A stretch of 8,657 nucleotides of DNA, taken from the NCBI GenBank assembly GCA_021162325.1, contig JAGGYV010000251.1, positions 1-8,657 on the forward strand. The letters run 5' to 3'. The DNA is from Desulfobacteraceae bacterium. Lineage in GTDB: Bacteria > Desulfobacterota > Desulfobacteria > Desulfobacterales > Desulfosalsimonadaceae. The notes under the pieces were generated by a model. It saw only the letters and a list, made by a program, of their open reading frames with translations, did no database searches and was not told the origin of the DNA. Each line of letters begins with the position of its first letter. Position 1 is the first letter of the stretch. Below are positions 1 to 5,994 of this stretch, piece by piece. The position numbers were made by a program, and so were the translations under genes.

Positions 1-248
1 GTCTTTTTCCGCTCTCCGATTGACGATTTTATCTCGGGTTGTCTGTTGGCCCGCGTACATTTTCCAGATTCCTACGTTTTCTCCTCAAAAAGTATCAGTT
101 ACTCTCAGCCGGTTTAATTTTATTGAGACCATTACTCCTTATACTGGTGTAGAAAACGCTCTGTGTAATGCCTCTGGCACCATAGAGCGGCTTGTGGCAC
201 GATTTGTTATTTAGCCTCTGGCTTATGTCGAATATCCAGTTTCCATTG
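1..248. other. Unassigned leading region
   Basis: I see no convincing gene on either strand. An open frame at 20-214 (+) has no ribosome binding site and its translation resembles no family I know. The only structure is a 9-bp direct repeat, GCCTCTGGC, at 170-178 and 214-222. The stretch may be the decayed end of whatever lies to the left of the window. Confidence 0.5.
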
Positions 249-277
249 TTGACATTGACAGGTTTACACCTTACTAT
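249..277 (+). promoter_or_regulatory. Sigma70-type promoter of the first vapBC operon
   Basis: TTGACA (249-254) is a perfect -35 box. After 17 bp, TACTAT (272-277) matches the -10 consensus at 4 of 6 positions. Transcription would begin around 284, giving a leader of about 20 nt before the antitoxin start at 304. A second TTGACA follows directly at 255-260 but is too close to the -10 box to be used with it. Confidence 0.6.
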
Positions 278-295
278 TTATTTGCAAAAGTAAGG
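269..295. promoter_or_regulatory. Inverted repeat across -10 box and Shine-Dalgarno; candidate operator
   Basis: CCTTAC (269-274) and GTAAGG (290-295) form a 6-bp inverted repeat separated by 15 bp. It overlaps the -10 hexamer on one side and the Shine-Dalgarno AAGGAGG (292-298) on the other. AbrB/VapB antitoxins usually bind palindromes at their own promoter, so this is the natural candidate operator. If transcription started further upstream, the same arms could fold in the mRNA and mask the ribosome site. Both roles are inferred. Confidence 0.35.
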
Positions 296-303
296 AGGCA
301 AGA

Positions 304-567
304 ATGGCTAATACAATCAAATTGACAAGCAAAAGGCAGGTAACTTTTCCAGTCCAATTATGCCGGGAACTAGGGGTTAAAGCCGGTGAAGAGTTGATAT
401 TGGAACGAAAAAAAATTGAAGGTACTACCGCCTGGATTATAAAACCTAAAAAACATGTCGGCACAAAATGGTTTGGTGGATTGAAAAAATATATTCACGG
501 CAAAGATCATAATATGGAATCAATTCGTTCTTCAATTGGGAAAAACCTGGGAAAGAGGATAGAATGA
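304..567 (+). CDS. vapB: AbrB/MazE-type antitoxin of a VapBC pair
   Basis: This 87-residue protein is the likely antitoxin for the PIN toxin encoded directly downstream. Residues 5-45 match an AbrB/SpoVT swapped-hairpin DNA-binding domain: a K-LTSKRQVTFP strand, then LCRELGVKAGEELILE. The C-terminal half is polar and basic, as expected of a flexible toxin-wrapping tail. The start at 304 is set by a strong AAGGAGG five bases upstream of ATG. Its stop overlaps the toxin start by 4 bp (ATGA), which implies translational coupling. It is predicted to repress its own promoter. The family is clear; the pairing is inferred from position. Confidence 0.85.
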   Translation: MANTIKLTSKRQVTFPVQLCRELGVKAGEELILERKKIEGTTAWIIKPKKHVGTKWFGGLKKYIHGKDHNMESIRSSIGKNLGKRIE

Positions 568-962
568 AGTCTGTCGGGCTTGATACCTGTGTTGTATTAC
601 GATTACTTGTCGGTGAACCGGCAGAACAGGCGGATATAGCTCTCGAATATATAAAAAAATGCTACTTCAACAACATGGCAGTTTTTGTATCGGATATTGT
701 AGCTGCTGAGGTTTATCATGCTATATGTTATCATTATGAGGTCCCCAGAAAAGATGCTGTGAAAATTTTACTGGATTTTCTTTCTTCCCCGATGATTACA
801 CCTACAGGGTATGCCTTAACTGTCTTGAGTGAATATAGGGGGTCCGGCGCAGGTCTTATTGATCGTTTGATACGTATAGATCTGCTTTATCATGCTCATG
901 AAATAGTTACCTTTGACAAAGACTTTGCGAAACTCCCTAATGTTTTCATACTTAAAGAATGA
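564..962 (+). CDS. vapC: PIN-domain ribonuclease toxin (VapC-like)
   Basis: This 132-residue protein is a PIN-domain toxin, a Mg2+-dependent RNase that typically cuts tRNA or rRNA when its antitoxin is lost. The expected acidic residues are visible: D7 in GLDTCVV, E49 in AAEVYHA, D100 in GLIDRLI, and D118 and D120 in TFDKDF. Length is normal for the family, so it is probably intact. The start overlaps the antitoxin stop by 4 bp. The stop codon TGA (960-962) is also the first three bases of the adjoining palindromic repeat. The repeat may therefore have trimmed the C-terminus slightly; the protein ends NVFILKE, a plausible last strand. Confidence 0.87.
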   Translation: MKSVGLDTCVVLRLLVGEPAEQADIALEYIKKCYFNNMAVFVSDIVAAEVYHAICYHYEVPRKDAVKILLDFLSSPMITPTGYALTVLSEYRGSGAGLIDRLIRIDLLYHAHEIVTFDKDFAKLPNVFILKE

Positions 963-1112
963 CAAACTCGTAAAAAGTCGGATTTCGATGGCAAAGAAAA
1001 AAGCTCCAAATTCGAGGCGCGCAAATCCTGAGTGATGATTCGTACTTAGCGTACTTTGAAGAGACGAAGGATGCAGCGCAACAAAGAATTTGGACTTTTT
1101 ACGAAGCCATCA
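960..1112. mobile_element. Palindromic MITE-like repeat, 153 bp
   Basis: The ends are inverted repeats. CGTAAAAAGTC (969-979) is matched perfectly by GACTTTTTACG (1093-1103), and the outermost bases TGA/TCA also match; about 15 of 20 terminal bases pair. A nested pair, TCCAAATTC (1005-1013) and GAATTTGGA (1086-1094), lets the interior fold as well. It encodes no protein. I recall similar elements, with ends of the TGAcaaactCGTAAAAAGTC type, scattered between genes in Desulfobacteraceae genomes; that is memory, not a search. No target duplication is obvious. Confidence 0.7.
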
Positions 1113-1139
1113 AGAATGCGATTGAATATGTTTTCCAAG

Positions 1140-1254
1140 GGCTCCCCCTGAGCCACATCCCAATACCCATCAACCCAATGCTCCAGGAGGGCATAAAGCC
1201 CTTCCCTACATGGCTTTGTATTAAATACCGTAGTGGCGGGGTTTATCCCCGCCA
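1140..1254. repeat. Cluster of three short hairpins in non-coding DNA
   Basis: Three perfect inverted repeats, each with a 5-nt loop, occur within 115 bp: GGCTC/GAGCC (1140-1154), AGGGC/GCCCT (1188-1202) and the strong TGGCGGGG/CCCCGCCA (1234-1254). None is followed by a T-run on the + strand, so they are not classical terminators there. A minus-strand open frame across 1046-1270 runs through this region and the neighbouring MITE and has no family resemblance. The region 1113-1276 otherwise holds nothing recognisable and may be a repeat or structured RNA. Confidence 0.4.
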
Positions 1255-1276
1255 GATACTGAATCAACATTTTGTC

Positions 1277-1405
1277 CAGGATTAGTAACTTCTCAATAAG
1301 TCCGGGAAAACCGGTCGTTCCAGGAATCGGCCTTCAATGATTTCAATTAGTTGTAGCGACGATGGTCGTAAGCCGCCCGGACTTATTGAGAAGTTACCAG
1401 GATTA
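1277..1405. mobile_element. 113-bp MITE with IS66-like ends and 8-bp target duplication
   Basis: The element proper is 1285-1397. Its 22-bp ends, beginning GTAACTTCTCAATA, are perfect inverted repeats (1285-1306 and 1376-1397). The element is flanked by an exact 8-bp direct repeat, CAGGATTA (1277-1284 and 1398-1405), the expected target duplication. IS66-family elements typically have ends starting GTAA and make 8-bp duplications, so an IS66-type transposase is the best guess for what moved it. The 69-bp core carries no gene. On the minus strand it reads RPSSLQLIEIIEGRFLE, which loosely recalls IstB of IS21 elements. The perfect ends and duplication suggest recent insertion. Confidence 0.8.
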
Positions 1406-1559
1406 TTGAGAACATACTGAATTAGCACCTGATTCAGGCTGACAATACGAAAAGCAGGCTCGACTTTTTTGCGATGCTTTGCTGAATAGTCTTGACTTTT
1501 ATGTAAATTGATGCAAAATAGTCGATGCGTAATTCGATTAACAAACACATTGAGACTTC
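1406..1559. other. Intergenic region upstream of the DUF4143 ATPase gene
   Basis: This is AT-rich DNA with no gene. A TTGACT at 1492-1497 with AAAATA 17 bp later is only a weak promoter candidate. GATGC and AATAGTC are each repeated within 1470-1530 without clear symmetry. No Shine-Dalgarno is apparent before the ATG at 1560. Confidence 0.4.
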
Positions 1560-2681
1560 ATGAAACGACAGCAGACAGACTATATTGTAAACGATCTCAA
1601 GAAAAAAATGGTTTTTATTACCGGCCCAAGGCAGGTTGGAAAAACCTGGCTTGCAAAGGAAATCGCCAAATTTTTTCCAGAAAGTGTGTATTTAAATTAT
1701 GACAGTTCCGAAGACAGACAGATTATTAAAAATGAGTCGTGGCTTGAAAAAACAGACCTTCTGATTCTTGATGAACTCCATAAAATGAAGGGCTGGAAAA
1801 ACTATCTGAAAGGGGTTTATGATACAAAACCTGATCACAGGATGATTCTTGTGACCGGAAGTGCAAGACTTGAAGCTTTCAGGCAGAGCGGAGATTCCCT
1901 GGCAGGAAGGTTTTTTCGACATAGACTGTTGCCTTTCTCTGTTGCAGAAATTTTACATATAAATGAAACGCCTGATATTGAAAAATTGATTGACCGAGGC
2001 GGATTTCCGGAGCCGTTGCTGGCAGAAGAAAACGTGGATGTGGATCGCTGGCGAAATCAGTATATGGACGGTCTAATACGGTCGGATGTTCTTGATTTTG
2101 AAAATATTCATGACTTCAGGGCAATGCAGCTACTTCTGGAATTGCTAAGATCAAGGGTCGGTTTTCCTGTCTCGTACAAATCTATTGCAGAAGATATTCA
2201 AATCGCCCCCAATACCGTCAAAAAATATATTCAAATTCTTGAATCGCTGTATATAATATTCAAAGTGACACCGTTTTCAAAAAATATTGCTCGGTCAATA
2301 TTAAAAGAGCCTAAAATATATTTTTTCGACACCGGCCTGGTCAAAGGAGACGAAGGGGTTAAATTTGAAAATCTTACCGCCCTCAGCTTGCTGAAGCATG
2401 TCTATGGAATGCATGATTTTAAAGGACTCCCATACACTTTAAATTATTTAAGAACCAAAGATGGCGCGGAAGTCGATTTTTGTATTGTCAATGACAATGA
2501 ACCTGAGTTGATGATTGAAGTTAAACGATCGAACCCTGAACCCGGCAAAGCGCTTGTTAATTTTAATAAACGGTACAATATTCCCGGCATCCAGCTTGTC
2601 TGGCATTTGAAAAGAGAAAAAAGGGAGAAAAATATTGATGTTCGAAGAGGCTTGAACTACCTGATGTCATTAATAATTTAG
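1560..2681 (+). CDS. AAA-type ATPase with DUF4143 C-terminal domain
   Basis: This 373-residue protein has the typical two-domain layout of the AAA_14/DUF4143 family. The Walker A motif is GPRQVGKT (residues 22-29) and Walker B is LLILDE (67-72). A sensor-type strand LVTGSARLE follows, with the family hallmark GDSLAGRFFRHRLLPFS after it. A winged-helix-like segment (SIAEDIQIAPNTVKKYIQILE) lies near residues 205-230. The C-terminus holds GAEVDF...ELMIEVKRS, a restriction-endonuclease-fold-like core of the D...E-x-K type. The family is very widespread and its function is not settled. Length is normal and the frame is intact. The start is the first ATG before the Walker domain, though no good ribosome site is visible. 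A MITE lies 163 bp upstream. The next gene starts 35 bp downstream, so the two may be co-transcribed. Confidence 0.85.
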   Translation: MKRQQTDYIVNDLKKKMVFITGPRQVGKTWLAKEIAKFFPESVYLNYDSSEDRQIIKNESWLEKTDLLILDELHKMKGWKNYLKGVYDTKPDHRMILVTGSARLEAFRQSGDSLAGRFFRHRLLPFSVAEILHINETPDIEKLIDRGGFPEPLLAEENVDVDRWRNQYMDGLIRSDVLDFENIHDFRAMQLLLELLRSRVGFPVSYKSIAEDIQIAPNTVKKYIQILESLYIIFKVTPFSKNIARSILKEPKIYFFDTGLVKGDEGVKFENLTALSLLKHVYGMHDFKGLPYTLNYLRTKDGAEVDFCIVNDNEPELMIEVKRSNPEPGKALVNFNKRYNIPGIQLVWHLKREKREKNIDVRRGLNYLMSLII

Positions 2682-2716
2682 AATTTAAAGCCGAAGTTTT
2701 CAAATGTAAATTACAT

Positions 2717-3964
2717 ATGCGCCCTGAACACAAAATACTGCTTGATTTTATCAATAACCGGTTCAACGGTTCCGATCTGGCAGGTTTAACCCCGGAAAAC
2801 TGGACCACTCTTATATCCGAAGCCAGCCGACACAGAGTCGCCCCTTTGATGTACAACAAGATCAAACTGTCCGAATCAGAGTCCATGATTCCGGCGGATG
2901 TGGTCCGAAAATTCCGGGAAAAGTATCTGGCAAATGTTTACCGGAACACCGTGCTTTTCCATCAGTTAACAGAATTAGTTTCTCTTTTGAATCATAAAGG
3001 GATCCCTGTTGTTTTATTAAAAGGCGCTCATCTGGCAGAATTCGTATACAAAGAGATTGCACTTCGCCCTATGTCTGATCTGGATATTCTGGTCAGGGAG
3101 GAGCACCTCTCAGAAGTTGTCCAAATCGCTTTTAGTGTCGGGTACCAATTTTTTTATGATAAACAAAAGACAAAAGGAAAACCCAATGAAAGCTATTGCT
3201 ATGATATTTTAAAGCATTATAAGCATTTTCAGCCGCTTATTCATTCGGAAACAAAATGTTTGCTTGAAATACATTGTTTCATTGCAGAAGTCGGCAGTCC
3301 TTTTCAGATTCCCGCGTCAGAGCTTTGGCGGAACGCCCAACCGGCAGTTTTTAATAATAACGAAATATTTCTCCTTTCTCCGGAAGATCTGATTATCCAT
3401 TTGTGTCTGCATGCTGCCTATGACCACCTGTTTGATTTCGGATTGGGTGCTCTTTACGATATTTCAATGATAATAAAGCATTACGGAAACGATATAAACT
3501 GGAAGGAGATTCAACGTCGTTCAAACCGTTGGGGGGCGAGCCGATGTCTTATACTGGCGCTATATTTTACAAAAAAATGGTTGGGAGCAGTCATTCCGGA
3601 TAAAATATTTGAAAATTTTTGTATTGATAAGATAGTTTGTATGGCAGAAGAACGAATATTTAATTCTTCTGAAACCGTCTCCATGCACCCTCATTATATT
3701 CAGTGGCGTAACCGAAAGGGCATGGGAAACAAGGTGCGCTATGTTTTTGATGTGCTATTCCCTTCCAGGGCTTTTATGGCCAATCGTTATATAAAACCAA
3801 AACATTCCAAGCTGATATTTAGCAGTTATTTTTTTCGGTTTTATCAGGTTTTTAAAGGAATATGTGAAATAGCAAAAACTATACTGCATGATGGACAGTA
3901 TGTTTCTCGCATCAATCAGGGTGATAATGATTTTCGCCTGAGAGAATGGCTCATTAAACCATAA
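2717..3964 (+). CDS. NTP_transf_5-type nucleotidyltransferase family protein
   Basis: This 415-residue protein matches the uncharacterised nucleotidyltransferase family NTP_transf_5. The motif LLKGAHLAEFVY (residues 100-111) is followed by RPMSDLDILV (117-126), whose paired aspartates D121 and D123 are the expected metal ligands of a Pol-beta-type fold. The helical N-terminus (ASRHRVAPLMYNKI) and a later LHAAYDHLFDFG helix are also typical. Members often sit in polysaccharide or peptide-modification clusters; the transferred group and acceptor are not known. That fits the UDP-sugar gene remnants and ABC exporter downstream. The ATG at 2717 lacks a clear Shine-Dalgarno, but the start agrees with where the family's similarity begins. 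No transmembrane segment is evident. Confidence 0.8.
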   Translation: MRPEHKILLDFINNRFNGSDLAGLTPENWTTLISEASRHRVAPLMYNKIKLSESESMIPADVVRKFREKYLANVYRNTVLFHQLTELVSLLNHKGIPVVLLKGAHLAEFVYKEIALRPMSDLDILVREEHLSEVVQIAFSVGYQFFYDKQKTKGKPNESYCYDILKHYKHFQPLIHSETKCLLEIHCFIAEVGSPFQIPASELWRNAQPAVFNNNEIFLLSPEDLIIHLCLHAAYDHLFDFGLGALYDISMIIKHYGNDINWKEIQRRSNRWGASRCLILALYFTKKWLGAVIPDKIFENFCIDKIVCMAEERIFNSSETVSMHPHYIQWRNRKGMGNKVRYVFDVLFPSRAFMANRYIKPKHSKLIFSSYFFRFYQVFKGICEIAKTILHDGQYVSRINQGDNDFRLREWLIKP

Positions 3965-3991
3965 AAGACTAATCATATTATACATTTAAGT

Positions 3992-4649
3992 AAACGGATA
4001 CTTGTAATAGGCGGAGCTGGCTTTCTCGGTTCTCACCTCTGTGCGCAATTGTTAAAAGACGGACATGATGTCATCTGCGCAGATAATTTTTTTACCGGCA
4101 CCAAAAATAATGTGATCAAGTTGTTGGAAAATCCTCATTTTGAGATCATGCGGCATGATGTAACTTTCCCTCTGTACGTGGAGGTTGATGAAATATACAA
4201 TCTGGCCTTCCCGGCATCCCCGATTCATTATCAGCATGACCCGGTTCAGACAACCAAAACCAGTGTGCATGGTGCCATCAACATGTTGGGATTGGCGAAA
4301 CGGGTTAAAGCTAAAATTTTTCAGGCATCAACCTCGGAAGTGTATGGCGATCCAAAGGTTCATCCCCAGACGGTTAATGGACACTGCCGATGACGTTACC
4401 GGCCCGGTTAATATGGGTAATCCCAATGAATTTACCATTAAAGAACTGGCGGAAAAGATTATTGACCTGACCGGCTCCCGTTCAAAACTGATAAATGAGC
4501 CATTACCGGTCGACGATCCGACTCAGCGCCGCCCGGATATCACGCTTGCCAAAGAAAAACTGGGGTGGGAACCTAAAATTGAACTGGAAGATGGGTTGAA
4601 AGATACCACCGCATAATTTGAAAACCTGATGAAAGACTTTAAAAAATAG
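3992..4649 (+). pseudogene. Broken UDP-glucuronate decarboxylase (UDP-xylose synthase)
   Basis: This was an NAD-dependent SDR enzyme converting UDP-glucuronate to UDP-xylose. The left part (3992-4370) reads KRILVIGGAGFLGSHL, the Rossmann glycine motif, then YNLAFPASPIHYQ and STSEVYGDPKVHPQ. The right part (4371-4613) reads RLMDTADDVTGPVNMGNP and RRPDITLAKEKLGWEPK, the normal C-terminal half. About 100 residues between them, including the catalytic YxxxK, are missing, and the join changes frame. There is no start codon before KRILV: the frame opens at the previous gene's stop with no ATG, GTG or TTG in place, and the first in-frame ATG (4049) is past the glycine motif. A TAA at 4614-4616 replaces the usual YF codon, yet the frame continues FENLMKDFKK to a TAG at 4647. 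The gene is non-functional. Confidence 0.9.
4536..4560 (+). repeat. 25-bp direct repeat, left copy (inside uxs pseudogene)
   Basis: The sequence beginning GATATCACGCTTGCCAAAG is identical over 25 bp to 6500-6524. Here it encodes DITLAKEK in the conserved C-terminal motif of the UDP-xylose synthase remnant. The two copies bracket the second vapBC, the vapC fragment and hicBA. Confidence 0.9.
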
Positions 4650-4686
4650 GATATCCTGTTGACATATCCCAGGTTGATTTTATAAT
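4649..4686 (+). promoter_or_regulatory. Strong promoter and candidate operator of the second vapBC operon
   Basis: TTGACA (4659-4664) and TATAAT (4681-4686) are both perfect hexamers with a 16-bp spacer. The inverted repeat GGATAT (4649-4654) / ATATCC (4664-4669) overlaps the -35 box, and GGATATCC (4649-4656) is itself palindromic; either could be the VapBC operator. The promoter starts at the last base of the uxs pseudogene's remnant stop codon and leaves a leader of roughly 80 nt before the antitoxin. Confidence 0.7.
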
Positions 4687-4771
4687 GAAAATGAAGAAAG
4701 TAATTTAGGTATTTTGAATTCCGGCGACCGTAATCACTAAAACAGTTAAATCCTTTTCTGGAGGTATAGTG

Positions 4772-5008
4772 ATGGCCCATGTTCAAACTAAAATTTTTAA
4801 AAGCAACCGAAGTCAAGCTGTTCGTCTCCCTAAGGCAATTGCCTTTCCGGAATCAGTTAAGGATGTTGAAATCACAGCAATTGGTAACCAGCGAATTATT
4901 ACTCCGGCAGGTCAATCCTGGGATGACTGGTTTGACAAGCCGGGCGTTTCCAGTGATTTTATGACAGAACGAATACAACCGGAAGATCAAATCCGGGAGA
5001 ATTTGTAA
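4772..5008 (+). CDS. vapB: VapB antitoxin (VagC/AbrB-like)
   Basis: This is a 78-residue antitoxin if started at the ATG at 4772. GGAGG (4760-4764) lies 7 nt before that ATG; a GTG at 4769 is in frame but only 4 nt from the ribosome site, so 4772 is preferred. The N-terminus AHVQTKIFKSNRSQAVRLPKAIAFP is the AbrB-fold signature of VagC/VapB antitoxins, with the characteristic SNRSQAVRLP. The C-terminus WDDWFDKPGVSSDFM is the toxin-binding tail typical of this subfamily. The protein should neutralise the adjacent VapC and repress the promoter at 4659-4686. Its stop codon shares one base with the toxin start (TAATG). It is a different subfamily from the antitoxin at 304. Confidence 0.9.
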   Translation: MAHVQTKIFKSNRSQAVRLPKAIAFPESVKDVEITAIGNQRIITPAGQSWDDWFDKPGVSSDFMTERIQPEDQIRENL

Positions 5009-5415
5009 TGCTGAAGTATCTGCTGGATACCAATATTGTCATATATACTATGAAAAATCGCCCGCAACAGGTGAAAAGAAGTTTTAAGCAGCATGCCGGG
5101 CAAATGTGCATTTCTGCTGTAACCCTCGGTGAATTGGTTTTTGGCGCGGAACATTCACAACAAGTGGAAAGGAATCTGGCAGATATTGAGGCAATGGTCG
5201 CCCGGCTTGAAGTACTCCCCCTTGACAAGAAAGCGGCATATCATTTCGGACAGATACGAGCTGCATTGTATAGTTCCGGCCAGCCCATAGGGCCCTATGA
5301 TATGATGATTGCCGGACATGCCAGGTCCTCCGGCCTGGTTCTGGTAACAAACAATGTCAAAGAATTCGAGAGGGTTCCAGGTCTGATTGTTGAAAACTGG
5401 AGCGAAGAATTCTAA
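5008..5415 (+). CDS. vapC: VapC toxin, PIN-domain endoribonuclease
   Basis: This 135-residue protein is a full-length VapC. Active-site acids are in place: D7 in YLLDTNIVIY, E42 in TLGELVFGA, D98 in GPYDMMIAG, and the LVTNNVKEF motif (112-120). The C-terminus VENWSEEF is the usual end of the family. VapC of this class cleaves tRNA or rRNA and arrests growth when VapB is degraded; the exact target cannot be read from sequence. It is coupled to vapB through TAATG. Its stop (5413-5415) is directly abutted by a fragment of another vapC in a different frame. Confidence 0.92.
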   Translation: MLKYLLDTNIVIYTMKNRPQQVKRSFKQHAGQMCISAVTLGELVFGAEHSQQVERNLADIEAMVARLEVLPLDKKAAYHFGQIRAALYSSGQPIGPYDMMIAGHARSSGLVLVTNNVKEFERVPGLIVENWSEEF

Positions 5416-5416
5416 A

Positions 5417-5785
5417 TATATTATTAAGAAAAAATCAAGAAGCGGTTTGAATTATTTTCAGAGGCTGCAACCTGGGGGACTTTCCATATCCGCCGTAACA
5501 TTTGCTGAATTAATGAATGGCGCAAAGAAAAGCCATCAGATTGAACACAATATTGCAAGATTAAATGAATTGGCCGAAGTATTGGAGATTAAACCTTTTG
5601 ATCAAAAGGCCGCAATTGCATATGGAGATATTCGTTCAGCCCTTGAGAAAAAGGGTAACCTTATAGGAAGCAATGACTTGTTGATCGCCGCTCATGCGCT
5701 AAGTCATGATTATATATTGGTTACAAATAATGAAAAAGAATCCATAACCATGTTTTTTTCAATCAATAGCAGGGTGAAAAGATGA
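5417..5785 (+). pseudogene. Third vapC gene, missing both ends
   Basis: The frame reads YIIKKKSRSGLNYFQRLQ, then ISAVTFAELMNGAKKS, IGSNDLLIAAHALS and ILVTNNEKE. These are the body of a VapC clearly paralogous to the intact toxin just upstream (ISAVT..EL..GA, IG..D..IA.HA and LVTNN.KE all align). The N-terminal LDTNI, which supplies the first catalytic aspartate, is absent. The usual C-terminal ENW strand is replaced by an unrelated tail, SITMFFSINSRVKR. An ATG at 5387 could start it, but that lies inside vapC in another frame and would add unrelated residues. No cognate antitoxin precedes it. Its stop overlaps the hicB start (ATGA), so it may still be translated as a leader. It is almost certainly catalytically dead. 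Confidence 0.82.
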
Positions 5786-5994
5786 AAAATATAAAATATG
5801 TAGTTTTTAAAGAAGATAAATATTATGTCTCGCAATGCCTTAACGTAGATGTATCCAGTTTTGGAAAGAGCATTGACGAAGCAATTGCAGCTTTAAAAGA
5901 AGCTGTATCTCTTTATTTTGAGGATGAAAACGATATCAGTGAATTCCATGTCATCGGAGAAACTCTTTTAGGGGAAAGTGTGATTAATGCCTAA
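5782..5994 (+). CDS. hicB: HicB-type antitoxin (short form)
   Basis: This 70-residue protein has the HicB partial RNase H-like fold: KYVVFKEDKYYVSQCLNVDVSSFGKSIDEAIAALKEA, then LYFEDEND. It should inhibit the HicA toxin encoded next. It is the short form with no added helix-turn-helix or ribbon-helix-helix domain, so self-regulation by direct DNA binding is not assured. The ATG at 5782 is preceded by AGGG about 8 nt upstream and overlaps the stop of the vapC remnant by 4 bp. It overlaps hicA by 8 bp. The order antitoxin-then-toxin is common for this type and the reverse of E. coli hicAB. Confidence 0.88.
   Translation: MKNIKYVVFKEDKYYVSQCLNVDVSSFGKSIDEAIAALKEAVSLYFEDENDISEFHVIGETLLGESVINA

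Noticed and set aside
20..214. Open frame of 64 codons on the + strand
   Set aside because: There is no ribosome binding site or recognisable motif, and the composition is consistent with a chance frame.
150..222. Possible integron attC site on the minus strand (AATAACAAATCGTGCC...)
   Set aside because: The opening bases are reminiscent of attC, but there is no properly paired GTTRRRY partner or stem with the expected arms, and no integrase is present.
1046..1270. Minus-strand open frame of 74 codons (contains EGLYALLEHWVDGYWDVAQ)
   Set aside because: It runs through the palindromic repeat and the hairpin cluster, so it is better explained as repeat DNA than as a gene.
1282..1548. Minus-strand open frame of 88 codons
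   Set aside because: It crosses the whole 113-bp MITE, including both of its inverted ends and a target duplication, so it is not one evolutionary unit.
4185..4616. Treating the right half of the uxs remnant as a gene starting at 4185
   Set aside because: The segment before 4371 is the left uxs half read in the wrong frame; only the part after the junction is homologous.
5387..5785. Calling the third VapC a complete 132-residue toxin
   Set aside because: Its first residues come from an out-of-frame reading of the upstream vapC, and the first catalytic aspartate is missing.
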